This document shows, piece by piece, positions 54,087 to 64,000 of a stretch of 64,000 nucleotides of DNA. The stretch spans positions 3,596,001 through 3,660,000 of the forward strand of contig NZ_CP012150.1 in NCBI RefSeq assembly GCF_001187505.1, read 5' to 3'. The translations under genes were made by a program, and so were the position numbers. Position 1 is the first letter of the stretch. Each line of letters begins with the position of its first letter. This DNA comes from Mycolicibacterium goodii (lineage in GTDB: Bacteria; Actinomycetota; Actinomycetes; Mycobacteriales; Mycobacteriaceae). The notes beneath the pieces were generated by a model. That model was not told the DNA's origin and ran no database searches. It was given only the letters and a program-made list of their open reading frames with translations.

Positions 54087-54102
54087 TGAGGCGTTTGCCT
54101 CA
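54087..54102. repeat. TGAGGC-N4-GCCTCA dyad
   Basis: Six-base perfect arms with a GTTT centre lie 36 bases upstream of the minus-strand unknown gene, in the promoter region of the HD-GYP unit. Candidate operator, perhaps for the LuxR-type protein. Confidence 0.35.
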
Positions 54103-54384
54103 AATCCGTGGCGGGCGTGGAGGTGACGCACGGTATCGTGGAGAACGGCAAACACCACGGTGTCAGCGCGGTTTCCGACGACACGCCCAAGGCATTGACA
54201 GCGCGCCGACACGTGGCAGGCCGCCGAGGGCGTTATGTTCTCCAGCACGGACAAATACCATCGGCGCGATTCGGCTTTAAGGTCGCATCGCACCGGAACA
54301 AACGGGTAGCGTCGGGCGTACGCCCGGGGAGACCCACCAGGCGGCGTGAAGACTGACTGCGAACAGGAAGTAGGACCCCCCCAC
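54103..54384. other. clpX upstream region
   Basis: The 282 bases to the clpX start contain no gene. The main feature is a 14-base perfect palindrome CGGGCGTACGCCCG at 54313-54326, 58 bases before the start codon. No standard promoter was identified with confidence. Confidence 0.4.
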
Positions 54385-55665
<1,281 letters not shown>

Positions 55666-55678
55666 GCCAGACTCGACA

Positions 55679-55711
55679 GAAACCCCCGGGACTCCATATC
55701 CCGGGGGTTTC
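55679..55711. terminator. bidirectional hairpin after clpX
   Basis: GAAACCCCCGGGA (55679-55691) and TCCCGGGGGTTTC (55699-55711) are exact complements with a seven-base loop. The right arm ends in TTT. It lies between clpX and the convergent glycosyltransferase gene. Confidence 0.85.
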
Positions 55712-55718
55712 GTCGTTT

Positions 55719-56747
55719 CTACGTCTGCTCGCGAACCGGACCCTGGCGGCGCGCGGCGATGACCTCGTCGACCAGAGCCATGATCTCGGCCACCCCGTCG
55801 CGTTGGGCGAAGGCCGCTTCGAGCGCGCGGGCCCGGCCCAGATAGCGCTTGTCGGTGAGCACCTCCCGCACGGCGCGGCGGATCTGGTCGGGGCTGGGCG
55901 TGCCGGTGCGCAAATCGATCCCCGCGCCGGACCACGCGACGCGGGCGGCCAGCTCCGGCTTGTCCCCGGTCTTGGCGGCCACCACCATCGGCACACCGCA
56001 CGACAATGCCCGCTGCACGGTGCCGTAGCCGCCGTTGGTCACCAGCACGTCGACCTTGGGCATCAGCAGATCGTGCGGGATGTACTTGGCCACATAGGTG
56101 TTCGCCGGCACCGGGGTGCGCAGCACATCGAGGTCGCGTCCGCCGGTGCTGGCGATGACGACGACGTCCTGCTCCGCGAGGGCCTCGATGGCCGGTTCGA
56201 GAAGGCTGCGCAGGTCGGTGTTGTCGACGGTGCCCTGCGTGACGTGGACGACGGGCCGCTCACCGTCGAGCAACCGCCACCACATCGGCCTGCGGTAGCC
56301 CCGGCTCAGCATCGGATGCACCGCACCGACGTATCGCACATTGCGCGGCAGATCGCTTCGCGGATAGTCGAATTGGGGCACGGTGGGTGCGATCACGAAA
56401 TCGCTCGGCGGGGCGTCGTCGTGGAAGAACGCGGCCAGCGGACGGGTCGAGAAGGCGAGGACCGGTGGGCGCTCGGCGCACTGGCCCAGCAGGAACGGGA
56501 AAATGGCGAGGAATTCGTCGTCGGCGATGATGGCGTCGTGGCGGTGTTGTCCGAACAGTTGCGTCAGCGCGGCGGCCTCCTCGGGCAGCGTCACCGGGGT
56601 GGCCCCGCTCGCCCGGATCGCGTCGGTGTGCTCGGCGCAGGTCAGCACGGTCACCCGGTCTCCACGGCCGACGAGTCCGTAGGCGATGTTGAGCAGTGGG
56701 CCGACGCGTCCGGTCGGTGAATGTGACGCGATGAGAATGTCCGCCAT
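55719..56747 (-). CDS. UGT-type glycosyltransferase (GT1)
   Basis: A 342-residue GT-B protein of the UDP-glycosyltransferase family: DILIASHSPTGRVGPLLNIAYGLVGRGDRVTVLT at the N-terminus, VVHVTQGTVDN in the middle, and the donor-binding part PKVDVLVTNGGYGTVQRALSCGVPMVV, then SPDQIRRAVREVL. In place of the usual HGG it has NGGYGT. Such enzymes add sugars to phenolic, macrolide or lipid acceptors; the acceptor is not known. ATG 56747 with GGGAGCAG upstream was chosen over a start 18 codons earlier. It is convergent with clpX. Confidence 0.85.
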   Translation of the reverse strand: MADILIASHSPTGRVGPLLNIAYGLVGRGDRVTVLTCAEHTDAIRASGATPVTLPEEAAALTQLFGQHRHDAIIADDEFLAIFPFLLGQCAERPPVLAFSTRPLAAFFHDDAPPSDFVIAPTVPQFDYPRSDLPRNVRYVGAVHPMLSRGYRRPMWWRLLDGERPVVHVTQGTVDNTDLRSLLEPAIEALAEQDVVVIASTGGRDLDVLRTPVPANTYVAKYIPHDLLMPKVDVLVTNGGYGTVQRALSCGVPMVVAAKTGDKPELAARVAWSGAGIDLRTGTPSPDQIRRAVREVLTDKRYLGRARALEAAFAQRDGVAEIMALVDEVIAARRQGPVREQT

Positions 56748-56886
56748 ACCGTGCTGCTCCCGTGATCTGATGTGCGACGACATTCGATCGTCGACCATCA
56801 CGGGATCGGCGGCTTGGAGGTTTCGTGGAGATCAGGTGGAGATTGCAGGTAGAAGCGCCGCCGGTCGCGAGGCTGCCGGCGGGGGC

Positions 56887-57711
56887 TCAGTTGGTGACAC
56901 GGTCTGGGCGGGTGTAAACGTTCATCGAATCGCCGCGCAGGAACGCCACGAGCGTGAGCCCGGACTGACTCGCGAGATCCACCGCCAGCGACGACGGCGC
57001 GGATACCGCCGCGAGCACCGGGATGCCCGCCATGACGGCTTTCTGGGTGAGCTCGAACGACGCCCGGCCGCTCACCAGCAGCACGGTGCCCGACAGCGGG
57101 ATCCGCTCCTGCTCGACCGCCCAGCCGATCACCTTGTCGACCGCGTTGTGCCTGCCGATGTCCTCGCGGACCACCAGCATCGTGCCGTCACTGTCGAACA
57201 GCGCGGCGCCGTGCAGTCCGCCGGTGCTGTTGAACACCTTCTGTGCGCGCCGCAACTGGCCGGGCATCGCCGCGAGGGTCTCGGCCGTGACGGTGGCGGG
57301 ATCGTCGCCGGGACAGTGCTTGCTGATCAGCCGCACGGCGTCCAGTGACGCCTTGCCGCACACCCCGCAGGACGACGTCGTGTAGAAGTTGCGGGTGACA
57401 TCCACATCTGGCGCCGGGACGTCCGGCGACAGAGTCACGTCCAGCACGTTGTAGGTGTTGACACCGTCTTCGGTGGCGCCCCGGCAGTAGCGCACCGCGA
57501 GCAGGTCGTCGCGCCTGCGGATCACGCCCTCGGTGAGCAGGAACCCTTGTGCCAGTTCGACATCGGATCCGGGAGTGCGCATCGTGACCGTGATCGGCGT
57601 GCCGTTGACCCGGATCTCCAGCGGCTCCTCGACGACGAGCGTCTCGGGCCGGGCCTCCGACCGGTCCAGGGTGACGTGGTGGGCGCGGCGCCGCGCGGTC
57701 ACGCGGCCCAC
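56887..57711 (-). CDS. fdhD: formate dehydrogenase accessory sulfurtransferase FdhD
   Basis: A 274-residue FdhD protein. It carries [10 protein letters not shown] with Cys115 and Cys118, the loop that takes sulfur from IscS/cysteine desulfurase and passes it to the molybdenum cofactor, and the downstream [29 protein letters not shown] and [13 protein letters not shown] blocks. GTG 57711 follows GGGAGG and overlaps the stop of the molybdoenzyme gene by one base (TAGTG). The pair is thus a maturation unit: FdhD sulfurates the Mo centre of its neighbour. Confidence 0.94.
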   Translation of the reverse strand: MGRVTARRRAHHVTLDRSEARPETLVVEEPLEIRVNGTPITVTMRTPGSDVELAQGFLLTEGVIRRRDDLLAVRYCRGATEDGVNTYNVLDVTLSPDVPAPDVDVTRNFYTTSSCGVCGKASLDAVRLISKHCPGDDPATVTAETLAAMPGQLRRAQKVFNSTGGLHGAALFDSDGTMLVVREDIGRHNAVDKVIGWAVEQERIPLSGTVLLVSGRASFELTQKAVMAGIPVLAAVSAPSSLAVDLASQSGLTLVAFLRGDSMNVYTRPDRVTN

Positions 57712-60026
57712 TACGCGCTGCCTCCCTCGCGGCGCTGCAGCCTGACGACGACGGCCTTGGACACCGGGGTGTTGGACTTCTTGGCGGTATGGTCCAGCGG
57801 CACCAGCGGATTGGTCTCGGGGTAGTAGGCCGCGGCGTTGCCCTCGGGCGTCGGGTACGGCACCACGAGGAAGTCCTTGGCCCACCGCTCCTGGCCCTGG
57901 AACTCCGAGATGAGGTCCACCCGGTCGTTGGCCTTGAGCCCGAGGCGGGCGATGTCGTCGGGATTGACGAACACCACGCGCCTGCCGCCCTTCACGCCGC
58001 GGTAGCGGTCGTCGAGACCGTAGATGGTGGTGTTGTACTGGTCGTGGCTGCGCAGCGTCTGCAGCACCAACCGGCCCTCGGGCACCGGAACCCACTCCAG
58101 CGGGTTGACCGCGAAGTTCGCTTTGCCGGTGTGGGTGGGGAATTCGCGCGAATCCCGCGGCGGGTGCGGCAGCTGGAAGCCGTCGGGTCGGCGCACCCGG
58201 GCGTTGTAGTTCTCGCAGCCGGGGACCACCTCGGCGATCGCGTCGCGGATGGTGTCGTAGTCGGCGGCGAAGGTCTCCCACGGCACCGGATGGTCGGGGC
58301 CGAGCAGGGTGCGCGCGAGCTGACAGATGATCGCCACCTCGCTGCGCAGTTCGGGGCTCGGCGGCTGCAGGCTGCCGCGGGACAGATGCACCATCGACAT
58401 CGAATCCTCAACCGACACCAGCTGTTTGTGTCCGTTGACGATGTCGCGATCGGTGCGGCCCAGCGTCGGCAGGATCAGCGCCGTGCGGCCGGGCACGAAG
58501 TGGCTGCGATTGAGCTTGGTCGAGACCTGCACCGTGAGATTGCAGCTGCGCAGCGCGGCCTCGGTGACCTCGGTGTCGGGGCTGGCCGACACGAAGTTGC
58601 CGCCCATGGCCATGAAGACCTTGGCCTTGCCGTCGCGCATCGCGCGGATCGCGTCGACGGCGTCGTAGCCGTGCCTGCGCGGGCTGGTGATGCCGAACCG
58701 GGCGTCGAGGGCGTCCAGGAAGGACTCGGGCGCCTTCTCCCAGATGCCCATGGTGCGGTCACCCTGCACATTGGAGTGCCCGCGCACGGGACACACACCC
58801 GCGCCGGGCTTTCCGATCATGCCGCGCATGAGCAGCAGGTTGGTGGCCTCGCCGATGGTGGCCACGGCGTGGTGCTGTTGGGTCAGACCCATCGCCCAGC
58901 ACAGCACGGTGCGCTCGGAGCCGATCAGCATGTCCGCGACGCGCTGCAGCTGTGTGAGCTCGATGCCGCTGGCCTCGACGACGGTGTCCAGATCGACCGC
59001 GCGGGTCTGGGCGGCGTACTCGTCGAAACCCGCGCAGTGCGCGGCGACGAACTCGTGGTCGACGACGGTGCCGGGTGCGGTGTCCTCGGCTTCGAGCAGC
59101 AGTTTGCCCAGGCCCGCGAACAGCGCCATGTCGCCGCCGATGCGGATCTGCACGAACTCGTCGGCGATGGGCACCCCGTGTCCCACCACGCCGTGGACCT
59201 TCTGCGGGTCCTTGAATCGGATCAGCCCGGCCTCGGGCAGCGGGTTGATCGCAATGATCTTGGCGCCGTTGGCTTTTGCCTTCTCCAGGATCGACAGCAT
59301 GCGGGGGTGGTTGGTGCCGGGATTCTGGCCGGCGATCACGATGACGTCGGCGAGGGTCAGATCCTCGACGGTCACCGAGCCCTTGCCGATGCCGATCGAT
59401 TCCGACAGCGCCGTGCCCGAGGACTCGTGGCACATGTTCGAGCAGTCGGGGAGGTTGTTGGTGCCGAAGCTGCGCACCAGCAACTGGTACAGGAACGCGG
59501 CCTCGTTGCTGGTGCGGCCGGAGGTGTAGAAGCAGGCCTCGTCGGGGGAGTCCAGGGCGCGCAGTTCGTCGGCGATCAACCGGTAGGCGTCATCCCACGA
59601 GATCGGTTGGTAGTGCGTGTCGCCGTCGTGCAGCACCATGGGATGGGTGAGCCGGCCCTGCTGCGACAGCCAGTACTCGGGCTTGTTCTGCAGTTCGGCC
59701 ACGGTGTGGCGGGCGAAGAAATCCGGGGTGACCCGGCGCTTGGTGGCTTCCTCGGCGACCGCCTTGGCGCCGTTCTCGCAGAACTCGGCGAGCTTGCGGC
59801 CGCCGTGCTCCTCGGGCCACGCGCATCCCGGGCAGTCGAAGCCGTGACGCTGGTTCAGGCGGGTCAACGCCGCGGCGGTCCGCGCCGGTCCCATCTGGTC
59901 GAGCCCGCGCTGCATCGACACCATCACGGCCTTGACGCCGGCCGCCTCGTGTTTGGGACCGGTGGTGATCACGTCGTGGTCGTCGTAGTCCGCGTCATAA
60001 TCGCGGACATCTCTGGCGCGGGTCAT
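57711..60026 (-). CDS. FdhF/YdeP-family molybdopterin oxidoreductase
   Basis: A 771-residue protein of the DMSO-reductase superfamily, YdeP branch. Near the N-terminus it has only DCPGCAWPE (Cys65, Cys68) in place of the four-Cys 4Fe-4S ligand set of classic formate dehydrogenases. [10 protein letters not shown] (Cys195, Cys199) holds a likely Mo ligand Cys; [42 protein letters not shown] and the C-terminal [20 protein letters not shown] bind the cofactor. No signal peptide, so cytoplasmic. ATG 60026 was preferred to TTG 60035. Formate as substrate is inferred from FdhD dependence only. M. tuberculosis has a similar pair, Rv2899c-Rv2900c. Confidence 0.88.
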   Translation of the reverse strand: MTRARDVRDYDADYDDHDVITTGPKHEAAGVKAVMVSMQRGLDQMGPARTAAALTRLNQRHGFDCPGCAWPEEHGGRKLAEFCENGAKAVAEEATKRRVTPDFFARHTVAELQNKPEYWLSQQGRLTHPMVLHDGDTHYQPISWDDAYRLIADELRALDSPDEACFYTSGRTSNEAAFLYQLLVRSFGTNNLPDCSNMCHESSGTALSESIGIGKGSVTVEDLTLADVIVIAGQNPGTNHPRMLSILEKAKANGAKIIAINPLPEAGLIRFKDPQKVHGVVGHGVPIADEFVQIRIGGDMALFAGLGKLLLEAEDTAPGTVVDHEFVAAHCAGFDEYAAQTRAVDLDTVVEASGIELTQLQRVADMLIGSERTVLCWAMGLTQQHHAVATIGEATNLLLMRGMIGKPGAGVCPVRGHSNVQGDRTMGIWEKAPESFLDALDARFGITSPRRHGYDAVDAIRAMRDGKAKVFMAMGGNFVSASPDTEVTEAALRSCNLTVQVSTKLNRSHFVPGRTALILPTLGRTDRDIVNGHKQLVSVEDSMSMVHLSRGSLQPPSPELRSEVAIICQLARTLLGPDHPVPWETFAADYDTIRDAIAEVVPGCENYNARVRRPDGFQLPHPPRDSREFPTHTGKANFAVNPLEWVPVPEGRLVLQTLRSHDQYNTTIYGLDDRYRGVKGGRRVVFVNPDDIARLGLKANDRVDLISEFQGQERWAKDFLVVPYPTPEGNAAAYYPETNPLVPLDHTAKKSNTPVSKAVVVRLQRREGGSA

Positions 60027-60090
60027 GAAACCCAATCTAGCCGCGCGCGATGCCCGCGGGCAGCCAGTGCGGCCCAGTTCGTATTTGGCT

Positions 60091-60107
60091 TATCACATGC
60101 AGTGATA
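60091..60107. promoter_or_regulatory. LysR-type operator, dyad 1
   Basis: TATCAC-ATGCA-GTGATA is a perfect six-base dyad with the T-N11-A spacing of LysR-regulated sites. It lies in the divergent gap between the molybdoenzyme gene and the LysR gene. Confidence 0.6.
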
Positions 60108-60121
60108 GACGCTGTCTATCA
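60103..60121. promoter_or_regulatory. LysR-type operator, dyad 2
   Basis: TGATAGAC-GCT-GTCTATCA is an eight-base perfect dyad that shares five bases with dyad 1. It lies 27 bases before the LysR start. The overlap would allow alternative dimer positions, as in LysR activation and autorepression. Confidence 0.6.
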
Positions 60122-60147
60122 AATAGCGACGGACATCTGAGGACGCC

Positions 60148-61095
60148 ATGGCAAGCGATGTGATGCTACAGCACCTGGACTACCTGCTGGCACTGGCCGC
60201 CGAGCGACACTTCGGCCGGGCCGCCGCCCGGTGCCACGTGAGTCAGCCGACGCTGTCGGTGGCGATCCGGCGGCTCGAACGAGATCTGGGTATCACTATC
60301 GTGCAGCGCGGCCAGCGATTCGAGGGGTTCACCGAAGAGGGACGCCGCGTGGTGACCTGGGCGCAGCGCATCGTCGCCGAGCGCGATGAGATGCTCGCCG
60401 ACATCGAGCGGATGCAGGGCCGGCTGACCGCCACGGCCCGGGTCGGAGCGATCCCGACGGCGGTGCCCGCCAGCCCGTTCATCAGCGACGAGTTCCTGCG
60501 GCGCAACCCGGCGGCGTCGGTGCGCATCGAGGCGCTGTCCTCCCGTGAGATCGCGCGCCGGCTGGCCGATTTCGAGATCGACGGGGGACTGACCTACCTC
60601 GACGAGGAGACCCCGCCCGGCACCCGGACGGTCGAGTTGTACCGCGAGCTCTACGTCCTGGTGGCGCCCGCGACGGATCCGCTGATGGACCAACCCGAGG
60701 TGAGCTGGTCGGACGCGGCGAGCCGGCAGTTGTGCATGCTGACCACGACCATGCGCAACCGGCGCATCCTCGATGCCAACATGGCCGCCGAGGGCGCGCA
60801 GTACCGGCCGGTGGTCGAGGCCGATTCGGTGGACGCGCTTTATGCGCATCTGATCTCGTCGAAGCGCGCGACCGTGGCCTCGACCGCGTGGCTGCCGCAA
60901 CTCGGCATACCCGAGGGTTTCGCCGCGCGACCCATGGTCAGGCACGTGCCGAGCCCGGCGATCGGACTGGTGGTGTTGGACCGCTCGCCGGCGTCCATCG
61001 TGGCGGCCGCCCTCGCCGAGGTGGCCGACGCGATCGACCTGAGCACCCGCATCGACCGCATGTGGGAGCAGATGCGGACGACGCGGTCCTCGTGA
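60148..61095 (+). CDS. LysR-family transcriptional regulator
   Basis: A 315-residue regulator. The helix-turn-helix is at 15-48 (AAERHFGRAAARCHVSQPTLSVAIRRLERDLG), and a two-lobed effector domain follows (VGAIPTAVPASPFISDEFLRRNPAASVRIEALSSREIARRLADFEIDGGL is the linker and first lobe). It is divergent from the fdh-like molybdoenzyme gene with two dyad operators in between, so control of that operon and of itself is likely. GAGGA precedes ATG 60148. The sequence recalls the LysR proteins found beside FdhF/YdeP genes in other actinobacteria; effector not known. Confidence 0.9.
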   Translation: MASDVMLQHLDYLLALAAERHFGRAAARCHVSQPTLSVAIRRLERDLGITIVQRGQRFEGFTEEGRRVVTWAQRIVAERDEMLADIERMQGRLTATARVGAIPTAVPASPFISDEFLRRNPAASVRIEALSSREIARRLADFEIDGGLTYLDEETPPGTRTVELYRELYVLVAPATDPLMDQPEVSWSDAASRQLCMLTTTMRNRRILDANMAAEGAQYRPVVEADSVDALYAHLISSKRATVASTAWLPQLGIPEGFAARPMVRHVPSPAIGLVVLDRSPASIVAAALAEVADAIDLSTRIDRMWEQMRTTRSS

Positions 61096-61098
61096 GGA

Positions 61099-61974
61099 TC
61101 AGTTCCGGTACTTGGCGACGTACTCGTTCATGGTCTTGAGTTGGTAGCGCGACACCTCGTGGGCGGCTTCGTCTTCGGCGAACACCGACGACACCATGAC
61201 CGTGCCGGGGCGGTCGTAGAAGCCGATTCCGGCGAGGCCGGAGAAGAACTCGTCCCAGTCGAGGTCGCCGTCGCCGATCTTGAGGTGCTGGTGCACCCGG
61301 GCCGGGTTGCCCGGCGGGTTGGTGATGTAGCGCAGGCCGTGGGAGCGGTGGTGGTCCATGGTGTCGGCTACGTGCACCAGTCGCAGCTTGTCGCCTGCGG
61401 CGCGGATGATCTCGGACATGTTGCCACCCATGTGGAAGGTGTGGCATGCCACGTAGACCATGCCGACGTTGGGGGAGTTGAGCCCGCGGATGATGCGCAA
61501 CGCCTCCAGACCGTCCTCGACGAAATCGTCGGGGTGCGGGTCGATCCGGACGTCGATGCCCTCGCGTTCGAAGATCGGCAGCAGTTCCTCCATGGAGCGG
61601 AAGAACGCCCGCTCGGATTCCTCGGCTTTTTCGGGGCGTCCGGAGAACTCCGTGTTGATCACGTTGACGCCGAGATCGACGGTGATCTCGATGACGCGTT
61701 TCCAGTTGCGCACCGCGGCTTCTCGCGCGTCCTCGTCGGGCCACGACCACCGCAGCACGGGCAGCACCGAGGCGATGCCCACGCCCGCGTCGTCGCACGC
61801 CTTGCGGAACGCGGCCACCAGTGCGTCGTCGGCGCGGGGGTGGTTGAAGAACGGGATGAAGTCCCGGTGCGGGGTGAGCTGCAGGTACTCGTAGCCGCAG
61901 TCGGCGACGACGCGGGGCAGCTCGAGCAGATCGTGATCGTGGTGAAACGGCGTGGGATCCAGGGCGATCTTCAC
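61099..61974 (-). CDS. sugar phosphate isomerase/epimerase (xylose isomerase-like TIM barrel)
   Basis: A 291-residue AP-endonuclease-2 superfamily TIM barrel: MKIALDPTPFHHDHDLLELPRVVADCGYEYLQLTPH, metal-binding Glu in NVINTEFSG, RIDPHPDDF, VACHTFHMGGNM with His, and LRLVHVADTMDHHRSHGLRY. The family includes IolE, IolH and IolI of inositol breakdown. GTG 61974 lies one base after the dehydrogenase stop, so they are an operon, upstream of which stands a sugar porter. A role in inositol or related cyclitol catabolism is inferred from the neighbours. Confidence 0.85.
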   Translation of the reverse strand: MKIALDPTPFHHDHDLLELPRVVADCGYEYLQLTPHRDFIPFFNHPRADDALVAAFRKACDDAGVGIASVLPVLRWSWPDEDAREAAVRNWKRVIEITVDLGVNVINTEFSGRPEKAEESERAFFRSMEELLPIFEREGIDVRIDPHPDDFVEDGLEALRIIRGLNSPNVGMVYVACHTFHMGGNMSEIIRAAGDKLRLVHVADTMDHHRSHGLRYITNPPGNPARVHQHLKIGDGDLDWDEFFSGLAGIGFYDRPGTVMVSSVFAEDEAAHEVSRYQLKTMNEYVAKYRN

Positions 61975-61975
61975 C

Positions 61976-63007
61976 TCACGCCCCCTTGATCGACGCGCGT
62001 TCGACCATCGTCACATCGACGCGCCGGCCGCTGGTGAGTGACTCGACGCCTGCCGCGCACACCGCGGCCGCGGCGTAGCCGTCCCATGCCGTCGGCCCGT
62101 CGGTGTAATTCCCGCTGTCGGCGCCCCTGCGCACGGCGGCCACCCAGCGCTGGAACTCGATGTCGTAGGCGAGTCCGAACCGCGCGCGGAAGTCCGGGGC
62201 GATCGCGCCGCCCCACGTGCCGGGAACGCCCTTGCGGATCAGCCCGACGTCCAGACCGATGAAGGCCGAACCATGTTCACCCACCAACTCGGTGCGCACC
62301 TCGTAGCCGACGCCGGTGGTGACGAACAGTTCGACGTCGACATGCTTTCCGGTCGGGGTCGTCATGATCGCGATCTGCGGATCCTGAACACCTTCCGGTG
62401 CCCCAGGGCTGGGTGCGGGACGCAGGATGTGGATCGACGCGATCTCCTCGTCGAACAGGAACCGGGTCACGTCGACCTCGTGCACCAGCGAGTCCTTGAC
62501 GATCATCGTGCTGTCGAAGCTCGGCGGAACGGCGGCATTGCGGTGCACGCAGTGCAGGACCAGCGGCCTGCCGAATTCACCCGCGTCGAGCAGGCCCTTC
62601 AGTTGCGCGTATTCGGGGTCGAACCGGCGCATGAAGCCGACCTGGATCAGGCGGACTCCCAGTTCGGCCTCGCGGCGCACCACCTCGAGCGCCGAGTCGA
62701 CGTCGGTGGTCAAGGGCTTCTCACACATCACCGGCTTGCGGTGCTCCAGACACGCCAGCAACTGCTTGTCGTGCGTCGGGCCGGGGGTGGCCAGCACGAC
62801 CGCGTCGACTTCCGGATCCACGATGGCCTCCAGTGGATCGGACACGACGCGGCAGCCGGGAACGCCCGCGGCGACCTCCTCGGCGCGGGCGTCGATGAAG
62901 TCGTTCACCACGGCGACTTTCACGCCGGCGATGCGGGTGGACAGTCGCGCCACGTGGTCGGCGCCCATGACGCCGACGCCGAGGACTGCGACACGAAGAT
63001 CTGACAT
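61976..63007 (-). CDS. iolG: Gfo/Idh/MocA dehydrogenase (inositol 2-dehydrogenase-like)
   Basis: A 343-residue NAD(P)-dependent dehydrogenase. N-terminal Rossmann motif VAVLGVGVMGADH, VVLATPGPTHDKQLLACLEHRKPVMCEKPLTTD with the EKP motif (Lys95), QVGFMRRFDPEYAQLKGLL and the HEVDVTRFLFDEEI active-site helix match myo-inositol 2-dehydrogenases (IolG). ATG 63007 has AAGGGA upstream; the frame is open further but in the gap to the porter. It lies 41 bases after the porter stop and one base before the isomerase gene. IolG is the likely name; related cyclitols or sugars remain possible. Confidence 0.85.
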   Translation of the reverse strand: MSDLRVAVLGVGVMGADHVARLSTRIAGVKVAVVNDFIDARAEEVAAGVPGCRVVSDPLEAIVDPEVDAVVLATPGPTHDKQLLACLEHRKPVMCEKPLTTDVDSALEVVRREAELGVRLIQVGFMRRFDPEYAQLKGLLDAGEFGRPLVLHCVHRNAAVPPSFDSTMIVKDSLVHEVDVTRFLFDEEIASIHILRPAPSPGAPEGVQDPQIAIMTTPTGKHVDVELFVTTGVGYEVRTELVGEHGSAFIGLDVGLIRKGVPGTWGGAIAPDFRARFGLAYDIEFQRWVAAVRRGADSGNYTDGPTAWDGYAAAAVCAAGVESLTSGRRVDVTMVERASIKGA

Positions 63008-63048
63008 CGGTACGGGGTCCCTTCTCTTTGAGGTCTGTTGGAACGCGG

Positions 63049-64000
63049 TCAGGATGCGTTGACGGCAGGCACATCTCGGGTGCCCTGGACTTCGAATCGT
63101 TCTTCGAGCTCTTCCAGGCTCGTGTCCTTCGTCTCGGGGACGAGCGCCCGGACGAACATCCAGGACCCGACGTTGACGAGGACGAACAGACCGAAGGTTC
63201 CCGTGGAGCCCAGGGCGGTGTTCAGCAGCGGGAAGAGGAACGAGATGATGGCGTTGGTGCACCACAGGACGAACACGGCGATACCCATCGCGAAGCCGCG
63301 GATGCTCAGCGGGAAGATCTCCGAGAGCAGCAGCCACACGCAGGTGCCGATGAACATCTGGACGAATCCGACGAACACCACCATGCACGCGAGAATGACG
63401 TAGCTGCGGGTTGTCGACTCCGGCATCAGGAACACCAGAGCCAGTGCGGCCTGCGACGCGGCGACGCCGCCGAAGCCGATCAGCAGCATGGTGCGCCTGC
63501 CGATGTAGCCGAGCAGGATGATCCCGATGACCGTGGTGACCACCGAGGTCACGCCGACGGCGATGGTGGCCACCAGCGCCGCGCTGACACCCAGTCCGGA
63601 CTGCTCCAGAATCGTTGGCGCGTAATAGTTCACGGTGTTGATGCCGGTCGCCTGCTGGACGATCGCCAGGCCGCAGCCGATCAGGACGACGCGTCGGATC
63701 CATGGCACGTCGCGGATCGCCGAGAACGGCGTCGACTGCTGGTTGAGCACGTGCTCGGTGTGCTCCACGATCAGGTTGTACTCGCTGTCGGCTTCGGCGG
63801 CCGGGCGGCTGCGCTCCAGCACCGCCCTCGCCTCCCTCAGCCTGCCGTTGAGGCCGTACCAGCGCGGAGAGTCGGGTAGCGCCAGCATGCCGACCAGCAG
63901 TGCGACGGCGGGGACGGCAGCGACGGTGAGCATCGTTCGCCAGACGTGCGGATCGTGGATCAGGTGGTCCAGCAGGGCATTGGTGGCGAACGCGAGCATC
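63049..64000 (-). CDS. MFS sugar porter (inositol/sugar uptake), cut at window edge
   Basis: Three hundred and sixteen C-terminal codons of a major facilitator sugar porter; the start lies beyond the window. Visible: LPDSPRWYGLNGRLREA (the PESPRW-type loop after helix 6), QQATGINTVNYYAPTIL, GYIGRRTMLLIGF, LLLSEIFPLSIRGFAMG and the closing PETKDTSLEELEERF. These are hallmarks of the IolT/XylE/GLUT group. It feeds the dehydrogenase and isomerase encoded directly downstream, and inositol is the most likely cargo. Confidence 0.9.
   Translation of the reverse strand, partial: MLAFATNALLDHLIHDPHVWRTMLTVAAVPAVALLVGMLALPDSPRWYGLNGRLREARAVLERSRPAAEADSEYNLIVEHTEHVLNQQSTPFSAIRDVPWIRRVVLIGCGLAIVQQATGINTVNYYAPTILEQSGLGVSAALVATIAVGVTSVVTTVIGIILLGYIGRRTMLLIGFGGVAASQAALALVFLMPESTTRSYVILACMVVFVGFVQMFIGTCVWLLLSEIFPLSIRGFAMGIAVFVLWCTNAIISFLFPLLNTALGSTGTFGLFVLVNVGSWMFVRALVPETKDTSLEELEERFEVQGTRDVPAVNAS

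Noticed and set aside
57789..60140. 783-codon plus-strand open frame opposite the molybdoenzyme
   Set aside because: Antisense shadow; the minus strand carries cofactor-binding motifs throughout.

Overview
The window comes from the chromosome of a fast-growing mycobacterium close to Mycolicibacterium smegmatis. The evidence is very high GC, long runs of ATGA/GTGA-overlapping genes, frequent GTG starts, mycothiol- and mycolate-era gene families, and gene order that follows M. tuberculosis Rv2501c to Rv2457c almost step by step. Species identity is inferred from remembered synteny; no search was run.

Layout: 1-6.2 kb is a leucine / branched-chain keto-acid catabolic run (3' end of accA1, then fadE19, MaoC hydratase, CitE-type lyase, and the bkdABC dehydrogenase complex). 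6.2-9.4 kb holds an enoyl-CoA hydratase and a methyltransferase on the minus strand, a divergent flavin monooxygenase and tRNA-Arg(UCU). 9.5-14.9 kb is an acyltransferase operon (WS/DGAT-like protein, HAD-PlsC fusion, PlsB2). 15-25.6 kb carries a CopD/CtaG membrane protein, a second SSB, EttA, the giant NAD-glutamate dehydrogenase, a thioesterase and an unknown protein. 25.7-32.3 kb has alpha-glucosidase and GlbO (minus), an HNH protein, CtaJ and a DUF5130 protein (plus), a second HNH protein and PepN (minus).

From 32.3 to about 39.8 kb the conserved order is broken by an accessory block: small secreted proteins (DUF732, hemophore-like, two unknown), a coupled gnd-zwf pair and a membrane cytochrome b561-like/molybdopterin oxidoreductase fusion. 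The conserved order then resumes with a SigH-type promoter driving an Rv2466c-like mycothiol-dependent reductase, followed by a cytosine deaminase-like and a 2OG-Fe(II) oxygenase-like gene, rpiB, nei1, a Na+/H+ antiporter, a membrane protein with a Gly/Asp-rich tail, lipP, two tandem MmpS-like paralogues, tRNA-Gly, tRNA-Pro, tig, clpP1, clpP2 and clpX. Between clpP2 and clpX lies a minus-strand pair, one of which encodes a two-copy HD-GYP protein fused to a LuxR helix-turn-helix.

From 55.7 kb on: a UGT-type glycosyltransferase, fdhD plus an FdhF/YdeP-type molybdoenzyme with a divergent LysR regulator and clear dyad operators, and the start of an inositol/sugar catabolic group (sugar-phosphate isomerase, Gfo/Idh/MocA dehydrogenase, MFS sugar porter cut by the window edge).

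The most notable items are the b561-molybdopterin fusion in the accessory block, the double HD-GYP-LuxR protein, the SigH promoter, the WS/DGAT homologue with an altered HHxxxDG motif, and a set of related hairpins at gene ends.
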